Shown: positions 1 through 6,830 of the stretch, piece by piece
How positions within the stretch are numbered: the stretch's first letter is position 1
Layout of the letters: each line of letters starts with the position of its first letter
Origin: Rhodoferax sp. WC2427
Lineage (GTDB): Bacteria; Pseudomonadota; Gammaproteobacteria; Burkholderiales; Burkholderiaceae_C
Assembly: GCF_040822085.1 (NCBI RefSeq)
Contig: NZ_CP162006.1
Coordinates: forward strand, 2,790,001 to 2,854,000
Length of the DNA: 64,000 nucleotides
Direction of reading: 5' to 3'
Notes under the pieces: model-generated
Databases searched by the model: none
Told to the model about the DNA's origin: nothing
What the model saw: the letters and a program-made list of their open reading frames with translations, nothing else
Translations under genes and position numbers: made by a program

Positions 1-11
1 ATTCTGGCAAC
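1..11. repeat. Candidate left attachment repeat ATTCTGGCAAC
   Basis: The first 11 bases of the window are identical to 10901-10911, just beyond the terminator of tRNA-Lys. A tyrosine recombinase gene begins 18 bases inside this copy, which is the usual arrangement of an att site beside int. The repeat may extend further left, but the window cuts it. Eleven bases is short, so this is an inference from position more than from length. Confidence 0.35.
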
Positions 12-28
12 AAACGGAGCGCTACGCA

Positions 29-1303
29 ATGACTCCAACAGCCGGTCAAATCATAAAAGATGCAGAAATGGGTGTCTTTGTTACCCTTGAGAAGATTCAT
101 CCACGCGGCTCGCTTCAGTTTCGCAAGCAGAACAATGGGGCTGTAACGCTCCATTGGCGGTTCAGCCAAGGCGCGACAAGCGGACGCGTGCAACTTGGCG
201 TTTACGACTCTAAGGCCCCACCTAAAAGCCAAAAAGCAACGGTGAACGGCCTCTCCATTGCAGCCGCGAGGCACTTGGCGGAAGAGAAAGCAAATGAGCA
301 CTATGGCAAACGCGACGCAGGAGGATGGCCAGCTATAGAGAAAGCCAAACAAGCTGCGCAGTTCGAGTCTGAAGCTGCAATTGCTTCTGCAGCCAAGCAC
401 ACTCTTAGCAATCTGCTGGGCCTGTACTGCGACCACCTTCAAGCCCTAGGTCGTAAGTCCTACAAAGATGCGTCCTCAATTTTCAAACTTCACGTGATAG
501 AGCCCTGGCCGAATCTTGCGAAAATACCTGCAAACCAGCTAACTGCCGATCAGGTCGCGGAAATGATGCGCCGGGTGCAAGAGTTGGGCAAATTCCGCAC
601 AGCCAACAAATTACGTAGCTACCTTCAAGCTTGCTATGGAGTCGCAAAAAGTGCGAAATCAAAGCCCAGCATTCCCAAGGCATTCAAAGAATTCAATATT
701 ACTAGTAATCCTCCAGCGGAAACGTCCCCTGACGAGACCCACAATCGAGCTGACAAAAATCCGTTGACTCGTTTGGAGATGCAGAAATACTGGAAGGAAA
801 TAGAAAACTTGGAAGGGATACGCGGAGCGCTGCTGCGATTTCATCTGTTGACGGGAGCACAGCGTATTGAGCAGTTAGTTAACCTCTTCAACAAGGACAT
901 TGCCGACAACAAAGTGACACTGTGGGATGGCAAGGGGCGACCCGGTAAAGGAGCAAGACCACATCAACTGCCTCTAATTCCATTGGCGGCCAAGGCACTA
1001 AGGCTGTGTGCGCCGCAGGGAATCTTCGCACTCTCAACCGATGGGGGGGAAACACACATCGCAGCGACAACGCTGAGCCGTTGGGCAGTTGAGGCAGGTG
1101 CAGCCATTCCCAACTTTAAAGCTAAGCGCTTGAGGTCCGGGGTGGAGACACTTTTGGCGTTTGGCAAAATTTCACAAGAAACCCGTGGGCGGTTGCAGTC
1201 ACATGGAATTTCAGGTGTTCAGGCAAGGCATTATGACGGGCACGAGTACATGGAAGAAAAGGAGAAGGCCTTGAAGCTTCTGCTCAAATTACTGAATGAA
1301 TGA
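29..1303 (+). CDS. int: Tyrosine recombinase (phage/island integrase)
   Basis: A 424-aa site-specific recombinase. The N-terminal ~120 residues resemble an arm-binding region. A core-binding SAM-like domain follows (about 125-215), then the catalytic domain (about 245-424). Visible catalytic elements are Arg in LTGAQRIEQL, a box II with KRLRSG in which Lys stands where His usually precedes xxR, and a C-terminal segment SHGISGVQARHYDGHEY containing the likely His and nucleophilic Tyr. It probably integrates and excises the accessory island whose left edge it occupies. CGGAGC lies a few bases upstream of the ATG. An AlpA-like regulator follows on the same strand, a common int-alpA pairing. The family assignment is secure; the attachment site is not proven. 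Confidence 0.88.
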   Translation: MTPTAGQIIKDAEMGVFVTLEKIHPRGSLQFRKQNNGAVTLHWRFSQGATSGRVQLGVYDSKAPPKSQKATVNGLSIAAARHLAEEKANEHYGKRDAGGWPAIEKAKQAAQFESEAAIASAAKHTLSNLLGLYCDHLQALGRKSYKDASSIFKLHVIEPWPNLAKIPANQLTADQVAEMMRRVQELGKFRTANKLRSYLQACYGVAKSAKSKPSIPKAFKEFNITSNPPAETSPDETHNRADKNPLTRLEMQKYWKEIENLEGIRGALLRFHLLTGAQRIEQLVNLFNKDIADNKVTLWDGKGRPGKGARPHQLPLIPLAAKALRLCAPQGIFALSTDGGETHIAATTLSRWAVEAGAAIPNFKAKRLRSGVETLLAFGKISQETRGRLQSHGISGVQARHYDGHEYMEEKEKALKLLLKLLNE

Positions 1304-1726
1304 CGTTTGCCACAGAAATAAATCAGTTATATTATTTATCGCACACTTTCTTCGTACGTCAATCTTCTGGCGCGAGGCACGATCCATTATCCAACACTTC
1401 GGATTATTTCACTCAAGCACTTGCAAGGCTGTTTAAAGTTGTACATAATTGATCCCGGCCTTAACCTTAAGTAATTCGGATCTTTTGACAAACTGTCATT
1501 TGTTGGCCATTCAATAAAAGTATCGAGCCCATAAATTCCTGGGCACATGGCCATCGGTCATGTTGTATACATTCTCAAGTACGGACCGATAGTACCTTTC
1601 GGTGCATGACTACCTGTCATGTATGTACTTTATTAAAAAATATCTGAGTTCTAGGCTTACCTACAAGCTCAATCGTGTTTAGCACGTGCTCATGGGCGTG
1701 TTCATTTAATAAGTTGAAGGCTATGT
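1304..1726. promoter_or_regulatory. AT-rich intergenic region with two TGAC-N5-GTCA palindromes
   Basis: No gene is visible in this 423-base gap between the integrase and the AlpA-like regulator. It holds two dyads with the same architecture: TGACAAACTGTCA at 1486-1498 and TGACTACCTGTCA at 1607-1619. Identical half-sites and a 5-base spacer suggest one DNA-binding protein acts twice upstream of the regulator gene. A TTGACA hexamer overlaps the first site (1485-1490), but I see no well-spaced -10. TACCTTTCGG at 1593-1602 recurs near 4370 in the other large gap. Confidence 0.4.
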
Positions 1727-1933
1727 ATGAAAAACAGTTCACCCCGTGCGGCCCCGAATTTAAACCAGCCAGGCCGTGTTTACGTCAGAGAAGTTATTGA
1801 ATTTTTGCGGATAAGCCGCAGCACTTTTTACAAAGGCTTGGACACCAATCGCTACCCAGCGCCAGATGGGCATGATGAAACTCGCCCTTTCTGGTATCAC
1901 AGCACTATTCGTCCATTGGTCCTGAAAGAATAG
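1727..1933 (+). CDS. AlpA-like / MerR-type helix-turn-helix regulator
   Basis: A 68-aa protein with a single winged HTH: RVYVREVIEFLRISRSTFYK followed by a short wing and FWYHSTIRPLV. This fits the AlpA/excisionase class, in which residues 17-40 form the DNA-recognition helices and the polar tail RPFWYHST resembles the usual xxRRFxxxEV segment. GAAGG sits six bases before the ATG. Such proteins regulate the neighbouring integrase or act as recombination directionality factors. It follows int and precedes the replication gene, consistent with control of element excision. Whether it activates int or acts directly in excision cannot be told from sequence. Confidence 0.75.
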   Translation: MKNSSPRAAPNLNQPGRVYVREVIEFLRISRSTFYKGLDTNRYPAPDGHDETRPFWYHSTIRPLVLKE

Positions 1934-1980
1934 AGATCCTGTTTTACAGGTATGTGGGGCGGTAGTCACGATCACCCTAC

Positions 1981-1992
1981 GCAATCAATTGC
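1981..1992 (+). repeat. Island motif GCAATCAATTGC, copy 1
   Basis: This is the first of nine exact copies of a quasi-palindromic 12-mer (5-base arms GCAAT/ATTGC around CA). It lies between the AlpA-like gene and the rep gene. The flanks extend it to CGCAATCAATTGCG. The other exact copies start at 3948, 5242, 5307, 6660, 6712, 6908, 7595 and 9186. Confidence 0.85.
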
Positions 1993-2121
1993 GGAAGTCG
2001 CAGCCAAGCCTTGGACTCTTGCAGACCAAGGCCTGATTAGACGCAAGTAGTGTCAGCGGCTTTTCCGTTGTAAGCCCCCCTGTTACTAGTAAGCCAATTC
2101 TAGAAAAGCCTGTGGATAACT

Positions 2122-3069
2122 ATGAGTACGAACATTACACTTGCTTCGGGAGTTGATCGAATCCACCTTGTAAGACATATAAGCTGGGCAATCTACAAGT
2201 TGATTGGTTCCCAGCTTTGGGGGTTATATAATTTAGTTAAAAACAAGAATATTCTGGTTAAATCTTCTAACGTCAAGTTCAAGATCACCATCAAGTCAGG
2301 CGCTCATGGATTGCGGTTGGGCTATTACCCAGAGAAAAAAGGGGCCAAATTGGCAGACCTGATCATCTGTAAGACTAAAATAAATATGGGCTATTTCAAG
2401 CTTTGCCTATATCCAGGCCATTTTCCGCCCCAGGAGTATGAGGTTCACTTTGCAGAACTGGAGAACTTGATGGCCGTTTTTTTGCCGGTCTCCTATGCTG
2501 AGATGTATGAGCATGCCAAGGTAAGCTATATCGAATTGGCATCAGACAATGGTTCCCAAAAGATGGGGACGTTTCTTGTGTCCCGACCCAAGGTAGTGCA
2601 GTCGTCAAGGTTTCTAGAAAAGGACGGAAGCCTTGGTACCCACTACTTGGGGGCCAAGAACGGTGTCAGACGAGACCGAATTTATGACAAGAATCGACAG
2701 ATGGCAAAGATCGGGAAGTCTCGTCTAGGTACGTGGACGCGTTTCGAAGTGTCCATACGTAATACGGGCTTGCATGTCTGGGAACTGGGGGAAAAGCTTG
2801 GCAACCCTTTTCTATCTATGCATGTAGCAGACTTGGCAAAAGCGTATTCCTTCACGAATGATGTCGTGTTACTGAACTTCCTGAAGTACAGTGAAAGCGT
2901 GGGGACTGCGACAGCGCTCAAGCACCAGATGCCCAAGTATAAAGTTGCAGCCCGAAAACTATTGAAGCTGGCAAGGGCAACCTGGTGGAAACCGGTTTCT
3001 GTGGGTAAATTCTTGCAAACTGCGTTTGAGCAATTTACGCCACAGCCTAGTAGCTATGTTTTGGTTTGA
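2122..3069 (+). CDS. Replication initiation protein, Rep_trans-like (rolling circle)
   Basis: A 315-aa protein. The diagnostic stretch is around residues 170-215: GTHYLGAKNG, then RRDRIYDKNRQ and TRFEVSIRN. This layout (YxGxxxS/G, xRxYDK, xRxE) is typical of the replication initiation factor family of rolling-circle plasmids, filamentous phages and integrated elements, where Rep nicks the double-strand origin through a Tyr. The preceding region with IELASD may supply acidic metal ligands. In an integrated element it points to a plasmid- or phage-satellite-like replication phase after excision. The N-terminal ~60 residues are not recognisable. I did not find an origin hairpin. The nearest alternative is a relaxase-like phage protein of the same superfamily. 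Confidence 0.65.
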   Translation: MSTNITLASGVDRIHLVRHISWAIYKLIGSQLWGLYNLVKNKNILVKSSNVKFKITIKSGAHGLRLGYYPEKKGAKLADLIICKTKINMGYFKLCLYPGHFPPQEYEVHFAELENLMAVFLPVSYAEMYEHAKVSYIELASDNGSQKMGTFLVSRPKVVQSSRFLEKDGSLGTHYLGAKNGVRRDRIYDKNRQMAKIGKSRLGTWTRFEVSIRNTGLHVWELGEKLGNPFLSMHVADLAKAYSFTNDVVLLNFLKYSESVGTATALKHQMPKYKVAARKLLKLARATWWKPVSVGKFLQTAFEQFTPQPSSYVLV

Positions 3070-3124
3070 AGCGAATAAAGGAATTTTCCAGCTTTCTGCC
3101 AGCCAAGTATTGAGGAAGCCATAA

Positions 3125-3826
3125 ATGAGTTTTGGTGAAGTAGTTGCTGTCGGAGAGGCAGTGGTCCCGTTAGCAGGGAAGACAGCGGAGGTTGTGAGTA
3201 AGGTGCACGCGCTCTGGGCGACATTTTTTCCTGCGGCTGCTGGCAAAAACAGAGACAACGCCGAGTTCGAAATTTGGACAAATCGCCTTAGCCTGCTACA
3301 GCAGGCGAATGAAAAATCTAGGCTTCTTGGCTCAGAGTTTGTCAGTCACGTTGTGCCGCTCAGCTTTGCAAAGCCTTTTGTAGATGCAGCGTCCCTTCAG
3401 GACGAACCATCATTGCAAGACAAATGGGCAAACTTGCTTGTCAACTCGGCTAACGCGAGTAGTGCTGTGCAGCCGCGCGTAGCGTTTGTAACTGTGTTGA
3501 ACGAACTCAACGACTTCGATGCCATGATCTTAGACAAGCTCTATGCGGTGATGACACATGATCGGGATGCTAGGTACGGTGCGGTCACAACTGAGCTTCC
3601 AGAAAAGGCTACAGCCTGGCATAACCATGCTGGTCCCGATCATCCACCATCGGAGGTTGCTGTTTCGCTTAGCAACCTTGCTCGGTTGGGCCTGATTTTG
3701 GTTGACAAGGACGGAGGAAGGGAACTGCTTGCCAGTGTCGGCCCGACAAAGTTCGGTCGGGCATTCGTGGCGGCAGTAAATGCTCCTGAGAGAACAGTAG
3801 ACCTTGGATCCAACTCTTCGAGTTGA
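3125..3826 (+). CDS. Abi-alpha / DUF4393 family protein (putative anti-phage)
   Basis: A 233-aa protein. After an N-terminal segment with alternating small and hydrophobic residues, the middle carries the characteristic DUF4393 core: VPLSFAKPFVDAASLQDE, LQDKWANLLVNSAN, then a PRVAFVTVLNELNDFDAMILDKL helix. This family is annotated as abortive infection protein alpha, but its mechanism is largely unproven. The C-terminal part (SEVAVSLSNLARLGLILVDKDG) looks like a winged-helix unit. GAGGAAG lies eight bases before the ATG. It follows the rep gene by 55 bases on the same strand and may be co-transcribed. As cargo beside a mobile replication module, a role in phage exclusion is a reasonable inference. 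Confidence 0.7.
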   Translation: MSFGEVVAVGEAVVPLAGKTAEVVSKVHALWATFFPAAAGKNRDNAEFEIWTNRLSLLQQANEKSRLLGSEFVSHVVPLSFAKPFVDAASLQDEPSLQDKWANLLVNSANASSAVQPRVAFVTVLNELNDFDAMILDKLYAVMTHDRDARYGAVTTELPEKATAWHNHAGPDHPPSEVAVSLSNLARLGLILVDKDGGRELLASVGPTKFGRAFVAAVNAPERTVDLGSNSSS

Positions 3827-3947
3827 TAGTCCGGGAGCAGGCCTGGTGTACTTACCCAGCGCATAATTGATTGCGCCGCCTTTGGAGGCGATGCGACGTA
3901 TCGGTGGTGAGATAAATGCAAACATACCCGCAGCCCCCAAAGTCTGC

Positions 3948-3959
3948 GCAATTGATTGC
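3948..3959 (-). repeat. Island motif GCAATCAATTGC, copy 2
   Basis: This is an exact copy on the minus strand, extended by flanking bases to CGCAATTGATTGCG. A degenerate copy (10 of 12 bases) lies 85 bases upstream at 3863-3874. Confidence 0.85.
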
Positions 3960-4126
3960 GGTGGGAGCCTGTTCACGGTATGGTTTCGGAAAGGGAATAA
4001 AGGTAAGGCCATCCGGGATTGGAAGGCTGCCCTGACCCGATTTACCATTCAGTTTGGAGACCGCATCTCCGCTTACTAAGCTCCGACCCGTTTACACAAA
4101 AACTCGGACACCCTCACCTACAGTAG

Positions 4127-4168
4127 TTTTTTTGATGAAATAGTTTAAATGGTTGCATCTATTTCATC
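4127..4168 (-). terminator. AT-rich hairpin with T-run on the minus strand
   Basis: GATGAAATAG (4134-4143) and CTATTTCATC (4159-4168) form a perfect 10-bp stem with a 15-base loop. Read on the minus strand the stem is followed by a run of T. That is the geometry of an intrinsic terminator, but the stem has only three G:C pairs and no minus-strand gene ends here. It may be an operator instead. Confidence 0.3.
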
Positions 4169-4459
4169 CTCAATTTTTAGGATAAATAAAAAATCATGAA
4201 CCACCAAGATCGTTAGGATGGTCTTTGAGAGGTGCTCATTTCTTAGCTTCCAGTACTTAGATGAGTGAATTTCGGATGTTCCCCTCGGTCAATTTTTCCT
4301 AAGATTCGGAGTCTTCTCAAAAAACGGGGGTAGATTTGCACCTAGAGTACAAACGGTTAGCGAAAATATACCTTTCGGCACGGATAACCTAGCAGCTGGT
4401 TTTTCCTGTCCTAGCCACTAGCCATTTCCTTGTTAGAGTTCGTGAATCAAAGGACGCTC

Positions 4460-5215
4460 ATGGCCGCACCATTTGAAGACGAAGTAATTCAGTTCATTGG
4501 CAGCAGACGACCTCTCAAGCTCGCTTTTCTCGCTGTAACGGTAGTCGGAATTTTGGGGTCTGCGTACTCGACGCTTCACCCTTTGTTTGAAAAGTTGCAG
4601 CCATTTACCTATAGGGCGCTCGGAGTAGAACTACCGAAAGATATCAAGCAACGATACAGCTGCGCTTACTTCTCTGGGTCCGCACAGTGGGACCTTCCAA
4701 ATTCAACCAAGGTTGCCGAATCTCAAGGGATCGTTCGAGTTACAACAACCCTCGCCAACTTTCAAGAAAAATTGTTAGCTTGTCAGAATGCTCTTGGATA
4801 CAGCCCTCCCCCAATTCCCCCTGCATTAGATGTCGCCCCAAACGAGGTTCCACATATTCAAACGGCACTAATTTCAAACTTGAGCGCATTCTCGGGAGCG
4901 TTGCAAAGCAAGGATCGCCTAACTTACCTGCTGTATCAGATAGGCAGCGATACAGCGATGGCAATCACACAGCTTGCTCCTTCGGATCCGGAGGAACTGC
5001 GTGATTCCGTAACGACGAGTCTCATACCCTTGGAAGCGGAGGTCGCTAACCGAATTTCGGACTCTCTTGAGGAAGCCAGTGGTATCTGCCCATGCAAGCT
5101 TCCAAGGATTGCCGTCCGATCGAACTCAAGACAAGAATTCCTAAGGTCAGCCAGGGAACTTGATGCCGCTATGTCCAATTATCTTGCACCTTTGCCACCT
5201 GCAAGGACCCACTGA
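4460..5215 (+). CDS. Unrecognised membrane-anchored protein
   Basis: I do not recognise this 251-aa protein. The ATG at 4460 is preferred because AAAGGA lies six bases before it; a TTG at 4430 would add ten residues. Residues about 17-38 (LKLAFLAVTVVGILGSAYSTLH) form one transmembrane segment. The rest is soluble and probably periplasmic, with a proline-rich stretch PPPIPPALDVAP and Cys residues including a CPCKLP motif near position 213. It lies in the island downstream of a long AT-rich gap, so it probably has its own promoter. No function can be assigned. Confidence 0.6.
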   Translation: MAAPFEDEVIQFIGSRRPLKLAFLAVTVVGILGSAYSTLHPLFEKLQPFTYRALGVELPKDIKQRYSCAYFSGSAQWDLPNSTKVAESQGIVRVTTTLANFQEKLLACQNALGYSPPPIPPALDVAPNEVPHIQTALISNLSAFSGALQSKDRLTYLLYQIGSDTAMAITQLAPSDPEELRDSVTTSLIPLEAEVANRISDSLEEASGICPCKLPRIAVRSNSRQEFLRSARELDAAMSNYLAPLPPARTH

Positions 5216-5396
5216 ATTGCCACAAAGCAGCTAGGATTTACGCAATTGATTGCAAACGAAATCTATATCTTGGCAATTGGCACCTAACCAAATCGGCACT
5301 ATCATTGCAATCAATTGCAAAGTGCCAATTCGGGAACTTTTATAGCGGTAATCCCTTGTTATCGCTACCCTGATGCGCAAGAATGAAGGGGAGCGC
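5216..5396. promoter_or_regulatory. Palindrome-rich leader with two island motifs
   Basis: Island 12-mers lie at 5242-5253 (minus) and 5307-5318 (plus). The second is bracketed by a 9-bp inverted repeat, AATTGGCAC (5275-5283) and GTGCCAATT (5322-5330), making a compound dyad. Further on, GAATGAAGGGG (5381-5391) is perfectly complementary to CCCCTTCATTC (5418-5428) and contains the Shine-Dalgarno of the small frame starting at 5397. The arrangement suggests regulation of the small genes downstream. Confidence 0.45.
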
Positions 5397-5531
5397 ATGT
5401 TCCAGAACTGCGAAGGCCCCCTTCATTCGAAGGCCGACCATGCCACGTTCTATTGTGCGGTGGCTTATACGCTCCACGCATTGCACCGTGACGGCCACAA
5501 GGTTTCCTGCGCTGACACTCAAACCAACTGA
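5397..5531 (+). CDS. Putative 44-aa small protein
   Basis: A short hydrophilic frame, MFQNCEGPLHSKADHATFYC followed by AVAYTLHALHRDGHKVSC and a short tail. AAGGGGAG lies just upstream of the ATG, and an in-frame ATG at 5373 without a good ribosome site could add eight residues. It has four His-rich turns and three Cys. Its stop is 21 bases before the next small gene. The SD lies inside the inverted repeat 5381-5428, so translation could be switched by structure. I do not recognise a family. The evidence is the ribosome site and operon-like spacing only. Confidence 0.4.
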   Translation: MFQNCEGPLHSKADHATFYCAVAYTLHALHRDGHKVSCADTQTN

Positions 5532-5552
5532 TCGGAAAACAGGGAGATGGAA

Positions 5553-5729
5553 ATGTTAGTTGATGGGTATTGGTTCGACTACGCGAGTGCCCTTTGCGCC
5601 GCAGTATCTGCCTTCTTCTGGGCGTGGTCGGCCAAGATCAAGATTCCGACCGGCTACGACGTAGGGCTTGAACAGAAGGAGCCAGATGCGCTGATGACTG
5701 TGATCATCAAACAATCTGCCGCAGCTTAA
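5553..5729 (+). CDS. Small single-pass membrane protein
   Basis: A 58-aa protein, MLVDGYWFDYASALCAAVSA followed by FFWAWSAKIKIPTGYDVGLE. Residues about 9-26 form one hydrophobic helix, and the C-terminal half is polar. GGGAG precedes the second of two in-frame ATGs by seven bases, so the start at 5553 is preferred over 5547. Its stop is two bases from the ATG of the DUF4124 gene, implying an operon 5397-6337. I do not recognise the family. Small aromatic-rich membrane proteins of this type are frequent on mobile elements but mostly uncharacterised. Confidence 0.55.
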   Translation: MLVDGYWFDYASALCAAVSAFFWAWSAKIKIPTGYDVGLEQKEPDALMTVIIKQSAAA

Positions 5730-5731
5730 TC

Positions 5732-6337
5732 ATGAAAGCTCAGCTTGGTGGCAGAACCTTGCGGCGGTCAGTTTTGATGATGTTGCTTGCTCTTGTCCCG
5801 CCTTTCTTTAGCGGCCTGGCATGGGCCGATATCTTCAAGTGCACAGATGCTTCTGGAAAACTGTCGTTCTCAGATAGGCCCTGCGAGGGCTCTAAGCGCG
5901 AGAGTGTGGACCTCCGATACCGAGGAACGGCAGCGCCGCTTTCCGCAACATCGGCAGCTTCTACGCTGACGCAGGCATCGACGCCATCAACTCCAAGCCC
6001 GATTTCATCGGGACCGCCAACGTCTCAACTCACTCCCGTTAAGCCGCCCGAAACTCCACTGGCAGAACGCCTTGCTGCATTGTGCGTTGATGTGTACCGA
6101 GCTCACCTAGCTTATCCGCAGGGCGTCCGAATTGTCAGCCAAATTTTAGAGAAAAGCTTGTCGGAGTATCTGATAACGGTGCAGGTTAAAACCATCAGCA
6201 ATCCAGCTACGCCAGCCCGCATTGATCCAATCGTTATTGATGAAAAATTTATCTGCGTTACCGATGGGGGTTCTGGGCTCAATGCCCGGAGTACGGACAT
6301 GTACGTCAAGCGCCACAAGGACGGACAACGCTTGTAG
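5732..6337 (+). CDS. DUF4124 domain secreted protein
   Basis: A 201-aa protein with a signal peptide (LRRSVLMMLLALVPPFFSGLAWA, cleaved near residue 32) followed by the DUF4124 signature ADIFKCTDASGKLSFSDRPC, in which the two Cys are expected to form a disulfide. A Ser/Thr/Pro-rich linker (about 75-115) leads to a small C-terminal domain with two further Cys. DUF4124 proteins are common periplasmic proteins of beta- and gamma-proteobacteria with no established function. This is the last gene of a tight three-gene run. A second DUF4124 protein lies at 10389 at the other end of the island. Confidence 0.8.
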   Translation: MKAQLGGRTLRRSVLMMLLALVPPFFSGLAWADIFKCTDASGKLSFSDRPCEGSKRESVDLRYRGTAAPLSATSAASTLTQASTPSTPSPISSGPPTSQLTPVKPPETPLAERLAALCVDVYRAHLAYPQGVRIVSQILEKSLSEYLITVQVKTISNPATPARIDPIVIDEKFICVTDGGSGLNARSTDMYVKRHKDGQRL

Positions 6338-6830
6338 CGCGGACTGGGTGCCAGCAGTAGCCTCCGCAATTAATTGCGGAGTTATTCGAGGGTGATCATC
6401 GTGCTGCCACAGCCCCAAAACTTCAAAATCAAAAACTTGGATGTGATAACAAAGTATGGCTACCGATACCGGGGATGTATGGTGGGTTCCAATACTGGTT
6501 TGGAATCGAACGCGGATGAAGGGCTTATCCTAATGGTTGAAAGCTGGAGCCGCATCGTGGAAGGGTGTGGGCAGCGGCACCGGATTACTGCAGGTGCATG
6601 CTCCCTTGAGGCAGAGGGATTTGTTTGACGTTCCCGAGCTGCAGGCCTCGGCGTAGCATGCAATCAATTGCGTAAGCAAATTACAGCCCCTCGAATGTGT
6701 GATCCTGCACCGCAATCAATTGCGCAATCAGCATGGACAAAAGATGGTCTGAGGCCGGTATCAATATTCATAACTATATGATTTGTATAGATATTTTTGA
6801 CAAACGGTGGTCGATTGGTTAAAATCGACT
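6338..6830. promoter_or_regulatory. Intergenic region with three island motifs upstream of the second recombinase
   Basis: It holds the perfect 20-bp palindrome CTCCGCAATTAATTGCGGAG (6362-6381, a TA-centred variant) and two exact 12-mers at 6660-6671 and 6712-6723. A frame from about 6392 to 6628 is open but has no good ribosome site or recognisable domain. The right end holds the recombinase promoter described separately. Confidence 0.5.
6797..6829 (+). promoter_or_regulatory. Sigma-70 promoter overlapping an operator-like palindrome
   Basis: TTGACA (6797-6802), a 17-base spacer and TAAAAT (6820-6825) form a near-consensus promoter. An inverted repeat GTCGATT (6810-6816) / AATCGAC (6823-6829) overlaps the spacer and -10. 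Transcription would begin about 6831-6833, at the ATG of the recombinase, predicting a leaderless message repressed by a protein bound to the palindrome. Confidence 0.6.

Larger units (their letters stand above)
3827..4459. other. Intergenic region, no convincing gene
   Basis: About 630 bases with two copies of the island 12-mer in the opposite orientation: an exact one at 3948-3959 and a 10/12 version at 3863-3874. A 70-codon frame at 3867-4079 spans the motif copies, but its composition is not protein-like. The right half is AT-rich, contains the hairpin 4134-4168, and carries TACCTTTCGG near 4370, also seen at 1593. Confidence 0.5.

Noticed and set aside
3867..4079. 70-codon frame after the Abi-alpha gene
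   Set aside because: It spans two copies of the 12-mer, has no ribosome site and a composition unlike its neighbours. It is probably chance.
6374..6628. 84-codon frame starting inside the palindrome at 6366-6377
   Set aside because: The start lies within a repeat copy, there is no Shine-Dalgarno and no recognisable domain. A shorter GTG start at 6392 is equally unsupported.
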